A stretch of 64,000 bases of DNA from Solibacillus sp. FSL W7-1464 (GCF_038004425.1 NZ_JBBORC010000001.1:3547501-3611500), one strand, 5' to 3'; positions 35,270-44,353 are shown, counted from the first letter of the stretch. Program-made: numbers and translations. The notes: a model not told the origin generated them from the sequence alone.

Positions 35270-36037
35270 CTATTCATCTACACTGTTTTTTAATTTTAAA
35301 ATGATAGGGCAATGGTCACTACCTAAAATTTCTGAATGTATTGATGCTTCTTCAACTTTTCCAACAAGACGGTCAGAAATAATAAAGTAGTCGATGCGCC
35401 AGCCGATATTTCGCTCACGAACTTTCGCCATATAACTCCACCATGTAAAATGGTCGGTTGCGTCCGGATGGAAGTGACGAAACGTATCTGTAAATCCACT
35501 TGAAAGCAAATCTGTCATTTTCCCGCGCTCTTCATATGTAAATCCGGAATTTCCAATATTGGATTTCACATTTTTAATATCCCGTTCGCTATGTGCAACA
35601 TTTAAATCTCCACAATAAATGACAGGTTTTTTCGAATCAAGTTCCTTTAAGTACAGCGCCATGCGGTCTTCCCAAAGCAGTCGCTCTTCCAAGCGAGTTA
35701 AATCTCTCTTTGCATTTGGTGTGTATGTATTGACTAAATAAAAGTTTTCATACTCCAATGTAAGAATGCGTCCTTCATCTGCCGCAATTTCGTTTTCTAT
35801 GCCGTAGTATACCGCTAACGGTTCATGTTTCGTAAAGACAGCTGTGCCCGAATAACCTTTTTTCACTGCCGAATGCCAGTATTGATAATAGCCTTCCAGT
35901 TGGAGATCAATTTGTTCTTCCTGACATTTTGTTTCCTGTATGCAGAAAAAGTCTGCATCCATTTCATGAAAATAATCTAGAAATCCTTTATTCACACATG
36001 CACGTATTCCATTCACATTCCACGAAATTAATTTCAT
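35270..36037 (-). CDS. exoA: Exodeoxyribonuclease III / AP endonuclease ExoA
   Basis: A 255-residue base-excision-repair nuclease of the Xth family. Motifs: 'LISWNVNGIRACV', 'FFCIQETKCQ', 'VYCGDLNVAH'-like 'IYCGDLNVAHSERDI', and the catalytic end 'WRIDYFIISDRL' and 'GSDHCPIIL'. ATG 36037 has GGAG upstream. Separate from murB by a terminator. Confidence 0.94.
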   Translation of the reverse strand: MKLISWNVNGIRACVNKGFLDYFHEMDADFFCIQETKCQEEQIDLQLEGYYQYWHSAVKKGYSGTAVFTKHEPLAVYYGIENEIAADEGRILTLEYENFYLVNTYTPNAKRDLTRLEERLLWEDRMALYLKELDSKKPVIYCGDLNVAHSERDIKNVKSNIGNSGFTYEERGKMTDLLSSGFTDTFRHFHPDATDHFTWWSYMAKVRERNIGWRIDYFIISDRLVGKVEEASIHSEILGSDHCPIILKLKNSVDE

Positions 36038-36076
36038 CTTTCCACTCCTTTACATAAGTCCTCTTTAATTATCCTT

Positions 36077-36112
36077 GAAAAAAAGAGAACTCGCGCTAAA
36101 TTAGCACGAGTT
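36077..36112 (-). terminator. terminator after murB
   Basis: AACTCG-GCTAA / TTAGC-CGAGTT with single-base internal mismatch, then CTCTTTTTTT on the minus strand. Confidence 0.82.
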
Positions 36113-36136
36113 GAAGTCATATTTTATCTTGCACGA

Positions 36137-37057
36137 TTAGTCTTCACCGACGATTTTTACTTCCATTTCCAAGTCGATATCGAACTTCTCTTTTACAACA
36201 CGCTGGACCATTTGAATTGTATCGATATAGTCCTTTGCCGTAGCATTGTTTTTATTGACGATAAATCCTGCATGCTTTGTAGAAACTTCCGCCCCTCCGA
36301 CACCTTTACCTTGCAATTCACTATCCTGAATAAGCTTACCTGCAAAATACCCTGGTGGTCGTTTGAATACACTGCCAGCTGAAGGGTATTCGAGCGGCTG
36401 TTTCGATTCACGCTGGAATGTTAAATCGGCAATCTTCTCATCGATTTTCTTTTGTTCACCATGCGCTAATTGGAACGTCGCTGACAGGACGATATAGCCT
36501 TTCTTTGCAATGATGCTTTTCCGGTAAGAAAGTTCCAGTTGCTCGTTGTTCAGCTCCAGAATCTCCCCTTCCGTTGTTAGTACTTTACACGATGTGACGA
36601 TGTCTTTAACCTCTCCACCGTAAGCGCCGGCATTCATCGCCATTGCTCCGCCGATTGAACCTGGAATACCGCAGGCAAACTCAAAACCAGTTAAACTTTT
36701 AGCTGCAACTTGTTTTGACACTTCTTTAACCAATGCACCACTTTGCGCATAAACCATATCACCATCAATACGAATTTCATCCAATAACGAAAAATGCAGG
36801 ACGATTCCACGGACACCACCATCACGGACAACCATGTTAGATCCGTTGCCCAGCATGAGTAGCGGTACATTATTTTCATATGCATACTTAACGACAGCCG
36901 CGGCTTGCTCTTCTGTACTCGGCAGTACTAAAATATCTGCCTTACCGCCAAGTTTTGTCATCGTATATTTTTTTAATGTTTCATTTTTTTTTATATTAGT
37001 TGAAGGAATCCATTGTAATAAATCATTTTCCCACTGTTGAATTGTCATAAAAAACAT
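36137..37057 (-). CDS. murB: UDP-N-acetylenolpyruvoylglucosamine reductase MurB
   Basis: FAD enzyme of 306 residues completing UDP-MurNAc synthesis with NADPH. FAD-binding 'MLGNGSNMVVRDGGVRG', 'FACGIPGSIGGAMAMNAGAY', catalytic 'YPSAGSVFKRP' (Ser as proton donor) and the C-terminal 'VSTKHAGFIVN' and Glu in 'DLEMEVKIVGE' fit a type II MurB. I choose ATG 37057 behind AGGAAAGG; the upstream extension in the open frame is Lys/Arg/Cys-rich and unrelated to the family. Confidence 0.94.
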   Translation of the reverse strand: MFFMTIQQWENDLLQWIPSTNIKKNETLKKYTMTKLGGKADILVLPSTEEQAAAVVKYAYENNVPLLMLGNGSNMVVRDGGVRGIVLHFSLLDEIRIDGDMVYAQSGALVKEVSKQVAAKSLTGFEFACGIPGSIGGAMAMNAGAYGGEVKDIVTSCKVLTTEGEILELNNEQLELSYRKSIIAKKGYIVLSATFQLAHGEQKKIDEKIADLTFQRESKQPLEYPSAGSVFKRPPGYFAGKLIQDSELQGKGVGGAEVSTKHAGFIVNKNNATAKDYIDTIQMVQRVVKEKFDIDLEMEVKIVGED

Positions 37058-37133
37058 TTTCCTTTCCTGTAAAGCTGACGTACTTTTTAAGTATCTGTTT
37101 TTACAACGCTTTTTACAAGTAAAACAGCATGAT

Positions 37134-37439
37134 TTATAACCAAGTTTTCGCCCATATTTCAATTTCTCTCACAGTTTGTTCAAGTGAACGCCCTTTATCC
37201 GTTAAATTATACTCAACACGAACCGGTACTTCTGAGTATACTTTACGTTCAACAATGCCTTCTTTTTCCAGTTCCTTTAAACGCTCTGACAATAAGCGCC
37301 CACTAATCGGCAATGCTGCTTCGATTGCATTGAAACGTTGAGGTCCTTCCAACAATTGATAAATAATTAACGCCGTCCAACGTTTACCGACAAGCTCCAT
37401 TGCTTTTGACAGGCGCGGACATAGTGCTGATTCTTTCAT
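37134..37439 (-). CDS. HxlR-family regulator (YodB/CatR-like)
   Basis: A 101-residue winged-helix regulator. 'CPRLSKAMELVGKRWTALI' with a single N-terminal cysteine (Cys7) matches the redox-sensing Cys6 of B. subtilis YodB/CatR; 'PISGRLLSERLKELEKEGIV' is the recognition region. YodB represses azoreductase and nitroreductase genes and is inactivated by quinones and diamide. An azoreductase gene lies immediately upstream on the same strand. ATG 37439 has AGGTG six bases upstream. A 15-bp palindrome 85 bp upstream may be its operator. Confidence 0.85.
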   Translation of the reverse strand: MKESALCPRLSKAMELVGKRWTALIIYQLLEGPQRFNAIEAALPISGRLLSERLKELEKEGIVERKVYSEVPVRVEYNLTDKGRSLEQTVREIEIWAKTWL

Positions 37440-37523
37440 TTTCTTCACCTCATATTTACTACTCTAAGACTAAATTTATTTAACTGCTACTTATTATATT
37501 ACCACTTCTAGTTAATTACGAAA

Positions 37524-37538
37524 AGTAAGTAGCTTACT
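37524..37538. promoter_or_regulatory. candidate operator of the HxlR regulator
   Basis: Perfect palindrome AGTAAG-TAG-CTTACT between the azoR terminator and the HxlR gene; placed where autoregulation would act. Inference from position and symmetry only. Confidence 0.4.
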
Positions 37539-37584
37539 GCCAAGTGATTTTTTATCTAGTAATTGCTGCTGCTCGATAAAATAC

Positions 37585-37628
37585 TAAAAAAAGAAGGGAG
37601 CCCACATCTTTGTGAGCAACCCTTCTTT
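37585..37628 (-). terminator. terminator after azoR
   Basis: AAGAAGGG / CCCTTCTT outer arms and GCCCAC / GTGAGC inner arms, T7 on the minus strand. Confidence 0.82.
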
Positions 37629-37645
37629 ACTATATGAAAAATAAA

Positions 37646-38284
37646 TTAAGCTGTTACTTTTACTAATTTTTGCGCGGCAGCTTTAACTTTTTCTAAACCG
37701 TCTGCAATAATTTGTTCTGCAGCTGCCGGATTTGCAGCATGACCTTCGATAATAACTTCATCGATTTTTTCCATACCATATACGCCACCTGCAACAGCAT
37801 CAATATAATTTGCTGACATTTCTAGTGAAGCCATTTCCGGAGTTGAATAAACGCCTCCACGTGCGTTTAATACGATATATTTTTTATCAGGCATTAAGCT
37901 TACTTGGTTACCGTTCTCATCATACTTGAATGTATAGCCTGCACCATAAGTGTAATCGATGAACGATTGTAATGCTGCCGGAATTGTTAAGTTCCATAAT
38001 GGGAATGCAAATACTACTACATCAGCAGCTGTTAATGCTTCACGAGATTTATTGAAAGCCGCTAAAGAACCTGCTTCGATTGCTGATAATTCTTCGCCTG
38101 CTTGTGCTTTACCGAATGCGTTGAATAATTCTTGACCGAAATATGGCATGTTTTCTTCAAATACATCAAAAGTTGTTACGTTTAATCCTTCAACATTTGC
38201 TACTTCAGCCATGAATGTTTCATACATTTTTGTTGATACGCCATCTGGGCGGTTATTTGCTTTTACTACTAATACGTTTGTCAT
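37646..38284 (-). CDS. azoR: FMN-dependent NADH-azoreductase
   Basis: A 212-residue flavodoxin-fold enzyme that reduces quinones and azo compounds by two-electron transfer. FMN phosphate loop region 'VKANNRPDGVSTKMYETF', 'FAFPLWNLTIPAALQSFIDY' and 'LNARGGVYSTPE' are family motifs (AzoR1/AzoR2 type). A sequence close to the MhqR operator lies 63 bp upstream, suggesting induction by quinone-like electrophiles. ATG 38284 with GGGAG. Confidence 0.93.
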   Translation of the reverse strand: MTNVLVVKANNRPDGVSTKMYETFMAEVANVEGLNVTTFDVFEENMPYFGQELFNAFGKAQAGEELSAIEAGSLAAFNKSREALTAADVVVFAFPLWNLTIPAALQSFIDYTYGAGYTFKYDENGNQVSLMPDKKYIVLNARGGVYSTPEMASLEMSANYIDAVAGGVYGMEKIDEVIIEGHAANPAAAEQIIADGLEKVKAAAQKLVKVTA

Positions 38285-38346
38285 TTCTCATTTCTCCCTG
38301 CTATTTTCAATATTATTTATTTTTATGATTTTATCTTGTTTTAAAG

Positions 38347-38364
38347 TATCTCAACTTCGAGGTA
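38347..38364. promoter_or_regulatory. MhqR-like operator upstream of azoR
   Basis: Reads TATCTC-AACT-TCGAGGTA; it agrees at 15 of 18 positions with the B. subtilis MhqR consensus as I remember it (tATCTcgaAtTCgAGATa), which in B. subtilis controls azoR2 and mhq genes. It sits just downstream of a plausible -10 on the minus strand. Confidence 0.6.
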
Positions 38365-38498
38365 CTTTTATATAATAAAAGAACAACCTAAAAAAATCAA
38401 TTAGATTGTCTTCATACTTTAGTCTGAATTTCTATTTTGGCTTTATATAAAATTAATATTCTAGGTGAAATTTCCGGTTTAACTTCTTTAAACTTCTG

Positions 38499-39203
38499 TT
38501 AAATATCACAAGAATCATCCGTACAAGCAGCGCCGTCTACCCCTTGCATTTTCAAAGGCTTACGTAAACCCGTTTCCTGTGCTGCCTTTTCAATTGTTTG
38601 TTCAAAAACTTCCTGTGGCTGTGCACCTGAAATGCCGTACTTATTATCAATGACAAAGAAAGGTACTCCACGTACGCCAAGATTTTGCGCAACCGCAATG
38701 TCTTGCTCTACCTGCTCCATATATTCATTGCTTTCAATAACTTGTCGTGCTTTTTCCGCAGATAACCCGACTTCTTCTGCTAATGTCAGTAATACATCCG
38801 TTTGCCCGATTGCTTCACCTTCTAAAAAATAAGCTTTTAAAACGCGCTCGGTAAACTCTTGTTCTTTTCCTTCTGTTTCAGACCATTTTGCTAAACGGTG
38901 CGCTTTTATAGTGTTGGCACTTTTCATTTCATCAAAATTGTATTCAAGCCCTACTTCTTTGGCACGTGCTGTCACATTTGCCGTCATCTTCTTCACTTCA
39001 TCTAGTGAAATCTGGTATTTTCGTGACAATTCTTCATATACAGAGCTTGTCGTATCAACTGGTGTGGAAGGGTCCAACAGATAGCTTTTATACGCTACTT
39101 CAATCGCATCTCCATACCCAAGTTCATCTAATGCAATTTCTAATTGTTTTTTGCCGATATAGCAAAAAGGACATACATAGTCAGACCATACTTCGATTTT
39201 CAT
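38499..39203 (-). CDS. DsbA-family (FrnE-like) thiol oxidoreductase
   Basis: A 234-residue cytoplasmic thioredoxin-fold protein of the DsbA/FrnE class. Active site 'SDYVCPFCYIGKKQLE' (CPFC) near residue 12; 'GVRGVPFFVIDNKYGISGAQ' holds the cis-Pro loop. The C-terminal tail has an additional CxxxxC pair ('ACTDDSC'), as in several FrnE proteins. The start is ATG 39203 ('MKIEVWSDYV'); the open frame extends further but without a ribosome binding site. Neighbouring azoR and the HxlR regulator fit a thiol/quinone stress group. Confidence 0.88.
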   Translation of the reverse strand: MKIEVWSDYVCPFCYIGKKQLEIALDELGYGDAIEVAYKSYLLDPSTPVDTTSSVYEELSRKYQISLDEVKKMTANVTARAKEVGLEYNFDEMKSANTIKAHRLAKWSETEGKEQEFTERVLKAYFLEGEAIGQTDVLLTLAEEVGLSAEKARQVIESNEYMEQVEQDIAVAQNLGVRGVPFFVIDNKYGISGAQPQEVFEQTIEKAAQETGLRKPLKMQGVDGAACTDDSCDI

Positions 39204-39358
39204 GCTAATCACTCTCCTTGTCTTGTATTGTAGCGAGCAACAATTCAAAAGTACAATGTTTGAAACTATCCCCCTAGGTCCGGGAATTTTTATTCTGTGA
39301 CAACAGCTGAATAAATACTGTTCAAATACCCTATGCTAAAAAATAAAAAGGTGATATT

Positions 39359-40735
39359 TTGAAACAATCGCTATGGCTTCCAACACATTCAGATTTTGCT
39401 GCCCCTACTCTGCAAGAATCGATTAATTGCGATATATGTATTATCGGAGGGGGGATCAGCGGTATTTATACAGCTTATTCGCTGGCTAAAGAGGGGCTCC
39501 ATGTTGTGCTGATCGAAGCAATGCCCCAGTTTGCACAAGGCACAACCGCTTATTCTACAGGGAAACTGACCGTACAGCATAATGTCATTTATTCTAAACT
39601 AAATGAAGAAGACGGGAAAATTTACTACGAGGCAAATAAACAGGCTATCGAAAAGGCTGTTTCCGAAAGCAGCACCAGCTTTTCCCGTGCTACCTCGTAC
39701 GTTTATACAGCTACTCCCCAAGGAAAAGAGCAGCTTTTAACTGAGGCGGAAAGCTATAAAAAAATCGGGATACCCTTTGTTGCTACAAAAGAAATTGAGC
39801 TTTCGGTACCTGTAGAACTTGCGCTCGGCATAAAAAATGAAGGTCAGATCAATCCTGTCGAGTTCACAAATACTTATGTTCATTTAGCAAGAAAACATGG
39901 AGCACAGCTATATTTAAATACACGTGTCACTAAATTAGAAATGTCCAAAAATTGCCTTCATACAAGCAACGACCATACAGTTCATTATAAAAAGCTGATT
40001 TTATGCACACATTATCCGATTGAATCGATTCGTCAGCTTTATTCGATGAAGCTGCAAATTAAACGCTCTTACCTTACAGCTACAAAATATTCTCAGCTGC
40101 TGGAAGGGCAATATTTAAGCATCGATGCTCAAAGTCGTACAATCCGAACGGCACTAATCGATAATCAGCCTTACTTCGTCTATGGCGGACAATCGCATAC
40201 AGCGGGGTCGACAAGTGATACGGATACCTTTTATGAAACATTGCAGCATGAACTAACAACAGATTTTGAGCTTCCGCCATATGAATACGGCTGGAGTGCA
40301 CAGGATATTATGACCGCAGACCAAATCCCATATATAGGCCAGCTCTCTCCTAGTGATGACAGTTTATACATTGCAACGGGGTTCAACAAATGGGGGCTTT
40401 CTTCCTCACTTGTTGCGGGAACATTACTTACAGATCTTATTAAAAGAATCGCAAACCCGGCAGCCGCTATATTCTCACCGAATCGTTCAAATTTCGGGAA
40501 AACATTTTATTTTATGCTTCAAACTGGTGGGATGGTTGGAAAAGAACTTGTAAAAGGCTATATTGATCGCCCTGATGCACCTAAGTGTACACACCTTGGC
40601 TGTAAAACAAGATGGAATGTTGCGGATGATACATGGGATTGCCCATGTCACGGATCACGCTACAATGCTAAAGGTGAAGTCATTGAAGGACCTGCCGTCT
40701 ATCCGTTAAAAATGAAAAAATCCGGTAACTCTTAG
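39359..40735 (+). CDS. FAD-dependent oxidoreductase fused to a Rieske [2Fe-2S] domain (YhfW-like)
   Basis: A 458-residue protein. N-terminal FAD/NAD Rossmann motif 'IIGGGISGIYTAYSLA' (DAO/GlpD-like fold) occupies about 25-400. The C-terminal 50 residues are a Rieske domain with both ligand pairs, 'CTHLGC' and 'CPCHGSRY'. B. subtilis YhfW has the same arrangement. Electron donor and substrate unknown. Start TTG 39359 behind AAGGTG. The stop codon lies inside the terminator hairpin. Confidence 0.88.
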   Translation: MKQSLWLPTHSDFAAPTLQESINCDICIIGGGISGIYTAYSLAKEGLHVVLIEAMPQFAQGTTAYSTGKLTVQHNVIYSKLNEEDGKIYYEANKQAIEKAVSESSTSFSRATSYVYTATPQGKEQLLTEAESYKKIGIPFVATKEIELSVPVELALGIKNEGQINPVEFTNTYVHLARKHGAQLYLNTRVTKLEMSKNCLHTSNDHTVHYKKLILCTHYPIESIRQLYSMKLQIKRSYLTATKYSQLLEGQYLSIDAQSRTIRTALIDNQPYFVYGGQSHTAGSTSDTDTFYETLQHELTTDFELPPYEYGWSAQDIMTADQIPYIGQLSPSDDSLYIATGFNKWGLSSSLVAGTLLTDLIKRIANPAAAIFSPNRSNFGKTFYFMLQTGGMVGKELVKGYIDRPDAPKCTHLGCKTRWNVADDTWDCPCHGSRYNAKGEVIEGPAVYPLKMKKSGNS

Positions 40736-40757
40736 TGAGTTACCGGATCATTTTTTA
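40720..40757 (+). terminator. terminator overlapping the end of the FAD/Rieske gene
   Basis: TCCGGTAACTC / GAGTTACCGGA stem with loop TTAGT; the stop codon is in the loop; T6 follows. Convergent with ppaC. Confidence 0.88.
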
Positions 40758-41681
40758 TTTCAAGTTTTCAGTTAAAACGGGAACGATTTGCTTTTTACGT
40801 GATACTACGCCCGGCAAGCTGATGCGACCGTTAACAATTGTTGCACCGAAGGCTTTCGCTGCTTCTTCGGCAACTTGTCCAGCTGCGACTGCTGTTGAAT
40901 CATTGTTTAAAATGTCCGTTACGACGAAGAAGAATAAATCAAGGCCGTTATCAGCAATATTTTTGTTTAGTAAATTTTCAAGCTCTTCCTGGCGACCAAG
41001 AACGTCCTCTATATCCACGGCGTTCACCTGGGCAACAGTTGCTTTATACTCACCAAATTCAAAGCCCTTTGCATCCAATGACAATAAATCTTCCAATGAC
41101 TTATCTGAAAGGTCCGCACCTGCTTTAAGCATAGCTAAACCATATTGTGCAGGATCAATATTTGCAATTGTCGCCAATTCTTCAGCAGCTTTTACATCTT
41201 GCTCTGTACATGTTGGCGATTTGAATAATAATGTATCTGAAATAATAGCAGAAAGCATTAAACCAGCAATATTAGCCGGAATTTCAACGTTATTTTCTTT
41301 AAATAATTTATTTAAGATTGTGGCTGTACAACCTACAGGCTCCGCACGGAAATATAGCGGATCAGCTGTTTGGAAATTTGCAACGCGGTGATGGTCGATT
41401 ACTTCCGTGATCTGCACTTCTTCGATTCCATCCGCTGATTGCTGGAACTCATTGTGATCAACTAAAATTACTTGTGCCGCTTCGTCTTTTACGTTAGCGA
41501 TTAGACGTGGTGCTTCAAAGTTGAATTTCTCCAGTGCATACTTTGTCTCGTTATTTAATTCTCCAAGACGAACTGCTTCTGCATCTACACCTAATTGTTG
41601 TTTTAAATATGCATAAACAATCGCTGAAGTAATTGTATCTGTATCTGGATTTTTATGTCCGAAAACTAATGTTTTACTCAT
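40755..41681 (-). CDS. ppaC: Manganese-dependent inorganic pyrophosphatase
   Basis: Family II pyrophosphatase, DHH superfamily, 308 residues. Metal-binding '[14 protein letters not shown]', 'LVDHNEFQQ' and '[10 protein letters not shown]', with the C-terminal DHHA2 substrate motif '[10 protein letters not shown]'. Drives biosynthesis by removing PPi. ATG 41681 has GGAGG. Monocistronic. Confidence 0.95.
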   Translation of the reverse strand: MSKTLVFGHKNPDTDTITSAIVYAYLKQQLGVDAEAVRLGELNNETKYALEKFNFEAPRLIANVKDEAAQVILVDHNEFQQSADGIEEVQITEVIDHHRVANFQTADPLYFRAEPVGCTATILNKLFKENNVEIPANIAGLMLSAIISDTLLFKSPTCTEQDVKAAEELATIANIDPAQYGLAMLKAGADLSDKSLEDLLSLDAKGFEFGEYKATVAQVNAVDIEDVLGRQEELENLLNKNIADNGLDLFFFVVTDILNNDSTAVAAGQVAEEAAKAFGATIVNGRISLPGVVSRKKQIVPVLTENLK

Positions 41682-41777
41682 GAGTGAGCCTCCTATAAAT
41701 ACTTTTCGCTCTTCATTTTAACATAACGTTCAAAAAGTGAAAAACAGAAAAAGTTTTACTAACATTACTTAGCATAA

Positions 41778-41815
41778 AAAAACTGTAAAGGCTAACTTAT
41801 AGCCCTTACAGTTTA
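41778..41815 (-). terminator. terminator after the RpiR gene
   Basis: AAACTGTAA-GGCTA / TAGCC-TTACAGTTT arms; T7 on the minus strand, overlapping the stop region. Confidence 0.82.
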
Positions 41816-42661
41816 GCTGATTGCTATTAGATTCGATGTACTGAACGCATTTTTTGCCTTTTTAGTATACTGCTCATATTGTGGCGGGTTTTTGCTTACC
41901 ATCGATTCCACCAATATATGTAAAAGAGCGAAAATAGCAATTGTACATGTGGCCCCTGCTTCTTTTGTATTAGGAACAATAAGTACCGGATTAGCCGGAT
42001 CCGATTGAGATGTAAGCTCTTTGTTACGGATTGCGACAATTTTTACATTTTTCCTTTTAGCGATTTCTACTGTTGTCGCCATATCTTCATACTCTTCATC
42101 AAGCGATATAATGAACAGCAATGAATCTTCATCCATATAGGCAAGTTGTTGTGCAATTTTATCTGCCTCATGGGGTATAAAATGAACATGGTCCCGTAAT
42201 CTACTAACGTTGCTATACATCCAAAATGCAACAGGTGTCGATTGTCTGAAACCTAAAAAGTGGATTCTTTTTGCTGTATGTAACAATTGTACAACTTCTT
42301 CAACGTCCTGCTCTTTTAATTGATTGAACGTTTTCGAAATGTTGGCGATATCTTTTTTTACAATGTCTGCCCCAATGTGATTTCGGATTTTTTTAACAGG
42401 CAGCGCTTGTTTCACTTCGCTTGTTTCACCATTTCCCATTAAATATTCTTTCATTTTATCTTGGAGCTCACTAAACCCCGTTAAGTCCATTGAATAGCAA
42501 AATCTTATAACAGTTGATTCACTAACATCTGCTAATCTTCCTACTTCCGAGGCGGTATGTGTCCCCACTATATTCGGGTTATCCAAAACAAACTGAGCAA
42601 CTTTCCTCTGCCCCTTAGAAAGCCGTATATACTTCTTTTTAATATTCTCACAAATAGTCAA
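41813..42661 (-). CDS. MurR/RpiR-family transcriptional regulator
   Basis: About 282 residues: N-terminal RpiR helix-turn-helix ('RLSKGQRKVAQFVL', 'SEVGRLADVSESTVIRFCYS') and a C-terminal SIS phosphosugar-binding domain ('AKRIHFLGFRQSTPVAFWMY', 'LLFIISLDEEYEDMATTVEI'). The usual SIS serine/glycine-rich ligand loop is changed to 'GFRQST', so the ligand may not be a standard sugar phosphate. No sugar catabolic genes adjoin. ATG 42670 directly abuts GGGAG; TTG 42661, nine bases away, is the more likely start. Confidence 0.83.
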   Translation of the reverse strand: MTICENIKKKYIRLSKGQRKVAQFVLDNPNIVGTHTASEVGRLADVSESTVIRFCYSMDLTGFSELQDKMKEYLMGNGETSEVKQALPVKKIRNHIGADIVKKDIANISKTFNQLKEQDVEEVVQLLHTAKRIHFLGFRQSTPVAFWMYSNVSRLRDHVHFIPHEADKIAQQLAYMDEDSLLFIISLDEEYEDMATTVEIAKRKNVKIVAIRNKELTSQSDPANPVLIVPNTKEAGATCTIAIFALLHILVESMVSKNPPQYEQYTKKAKNAFSTSNLIAIS

Positions 42662-42801
42662 ATTTCCCATCTCCCTTTCTACTATTTTTTTATTAAAATA
42701 CTATCTTACTCATCCGTGTAACTTTACGTGCACTAAATTCTTAATAATAAAAAATACATTATCATGAATAATAATAGAATTCAACGAGTTTTCTGAAAAA
42801 A

Positions 42802-42817
42802 CTTTAGTATACTAAAG
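42802..42817. promoter_or_regulatory. 16-bp palindrome, possible RpiR operator
   Basis: CTTTAGTA-TACTAAAG, perfectly symmetric, about 140 bp upstream of the RpiR gene with no other gene between. Assignment is inference. Confidence 0.4.
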
Positions 42818-42945
42818 AATATAATTTTCCGGGTAGAAAATTGACATACATTTGTAAAATTTATAAATTATAAAACAACTATTATTAAAAAATTGCGATG
42901 TGCATTCATATTTTAGGTATTTTTTTACAGTGTTCTAATAATATA

Positions 42946-42985
42946 AAAAGGGACCTAGGCTATTTTATACGCCGGTCCCTTTTCT
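42946..42985 (-). terminator. terminator after niaP
   Basis: AAAAGGGACC / GGTCCCTTTT stem with an 18-base loop; A/T runs on both sides. Confidence 0.8.
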
Positions 42986-43025
42986 TTCATGATAAATACT
43001 TGATGGATCACCATCCAGCATTTAT

Positions 43026-44258
43026 CTATTCTAATTCGGTTTGTTTTGTTTCTTTTCCTAAAAAAATAACCGCTAACACACCAATAACTATGGCAACACA
43101 GAAAATCGCAAAAATATAGCTAATATCAAACCCTTTTGTCAGTAATGTTCCAACCAACAACGGACCAAAAATACCTCCAACACGACCTATCGCTGCTGCC
43201 ATACCCGCTCCTGTTCCACGTACAATTGCCGGATATTGCTCAGGTGTATATGCATATAAGGCACCCCATGCTCCTAAGTTAAAGAATGAAAGCAACATAC
43301 CGGAAATTAATAATATTTCAATTGTTTCTGCACCGCCGAATACAAAAGCACTTGCTGCAGTACCTAATAAATATGTAACTAATACAAACTTACGCCCAAA
43401 CTTTTCGATGAACCAAGCAGCTGTAAAATAACCTGGTAATTGAGCCAAAGTCATGATCAATACATATTTGAAACTTGATATTAGATCAAATCCCTTGCCA
43501 ACCATTACACTTGGTAACCACAGAAACATACCGTAGTAAGAAAATACAACTGAAAACCATAAAACCCACAGCATCAGTGTTGAACGTGCATATTTTTTCT
43601 CCCATAACGTTGCGATATTTTGAAATACCGAACGCTTTTTTGATTCCTCTTTTACCCTGAACTGTGGCGAGTCCGGTAATTTCATTCTTATATAAATTGC
43701 ATAAAGTGCAGGGATTGCTGTGATTAATAGAGCAACTCGCCAGCCTTCAATTGGCCAAAATTCAGCCGGTATAACGAAATAGGCAATCAGCGCGGCAATT
43801 AGCCAGCCTCCAGCCCAAAAACTTTCAAGTAAAACAACCACTCTCCCGCGTTCTTCAGCTTTTACACTTTCAGATACTAATGTCGAAGCTACAGGTAGTT
43901 CCCCGCCAAGCCCCATTCCAACAAAAAACCGTAAAATTAAAAATAGCGTCAACGTTGTCGTAAAAGCGGATAATCCGCTTGCAACTGAGAATATTATTAA
44001 TGTCCACATAAAAATCTGTTTACGCCCGACTTTATCTGCAAGCACACCAAAAAATAGTGCTCCAACTGCCATTCCGATGGAGTTTACACTTGCAATCCAA
44101 CCCATTTGACTACTATTTAATCCCCAGTCAACCGCAAGTGCTGCAATGATAAAAGATAGTATACCGACATCCATTGCATCGAACATCCAGCCAACACCTG
44201 CTATACGTAAAAGTTTATTACGCGATAGAGGCTTTTGTTCATTCGTTCCCACTGACAT
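43026..44258 (-). CDS. niaP: Niacin/nicotinate MFS transporter NiaP (YceI)
   Basis: A 410-residue, 12-helix major facilitator. Closely similar along its length to B. subtilis NiaP: 'GWMFDAMDVGILSFIIAAL', 'GMGLGGELPVASTLVSE', 'FSYYGMFLWLPSVM' and the identical ending 'KETKQTELE'. Takes up niacin for NAD synthesis. The general AAHS/aromatic-acid symporter family is the alternative. ATG 44258, seven bases after AAGGTGG. A GTGT-N4-ACAC repeat just upstream could be a NiaR-type site. Confidence 0.88.
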   Translation of the reverse strand: MSVGTNEQKPLSRNKLLRIAGVGWMFDAMDVGILSFIIAALAVDWGLNSSQMGWIASVNSIGMAVGALFFGVLADKVGRKQIFMWTLIIFSVASGLSAFTTTLTLFLILRFFVGMGLGGELPVASTLVSESVKAEERGRVVVLLESFWAGGWLIAALIAYFVIPAEFWPIEGWRVALLITAIPALYAIYIRMKLPDSPQFRVKEESKKRSVFQNIATLWEKKYARSTLMLWVLWFSVVFSYYGMFLWLPSVMVGKGFDLISSFKYVLIMTLAQLPGYFTAAWFIEKFGRKFVLVTYLLGTAASAFVFGGAETIEILLISGMLLSFFNLGAWGALYAYTPEQYPAIVRGTGAGMAAAIGRVGGIFGPLLVGTLLTKGFDISYIFAIFCVAIVIGVLAVIFLGKETKQTELE

Positions 44259-44276
44259 TACTTTTCCACCTTCCAT

Positions 44277-44288
44277 GTGTCTTTACAC
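44277..44288. promoter_or_regulatory. GTGTaaagACAC repeat upstream of niaP
   Basis: Short palindrome 19 bp before the niaP start. NiaR (YrxA) repressors bind tandem TGT/ACA-rich repeats in front of niacin genes; I cannot recall the consensus well enough to assert a match. Confidence 0.3.
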
Positions 44289-44353
44289 TTGACTTAACAA
44301 CATTATTATCATACATTTCTTTCTTAAAAGTGACAACATTTTTTTAACTTAAC

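Larger units (their letters stand above)
42662..43025. other. 364-bp region upstream of the RpiR gene
   Basis: No gene recognised. Holds a 16-bp perfect palindrome (42802-42817) and, at its right end, the niaP terminator. Confidence 0.5.
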
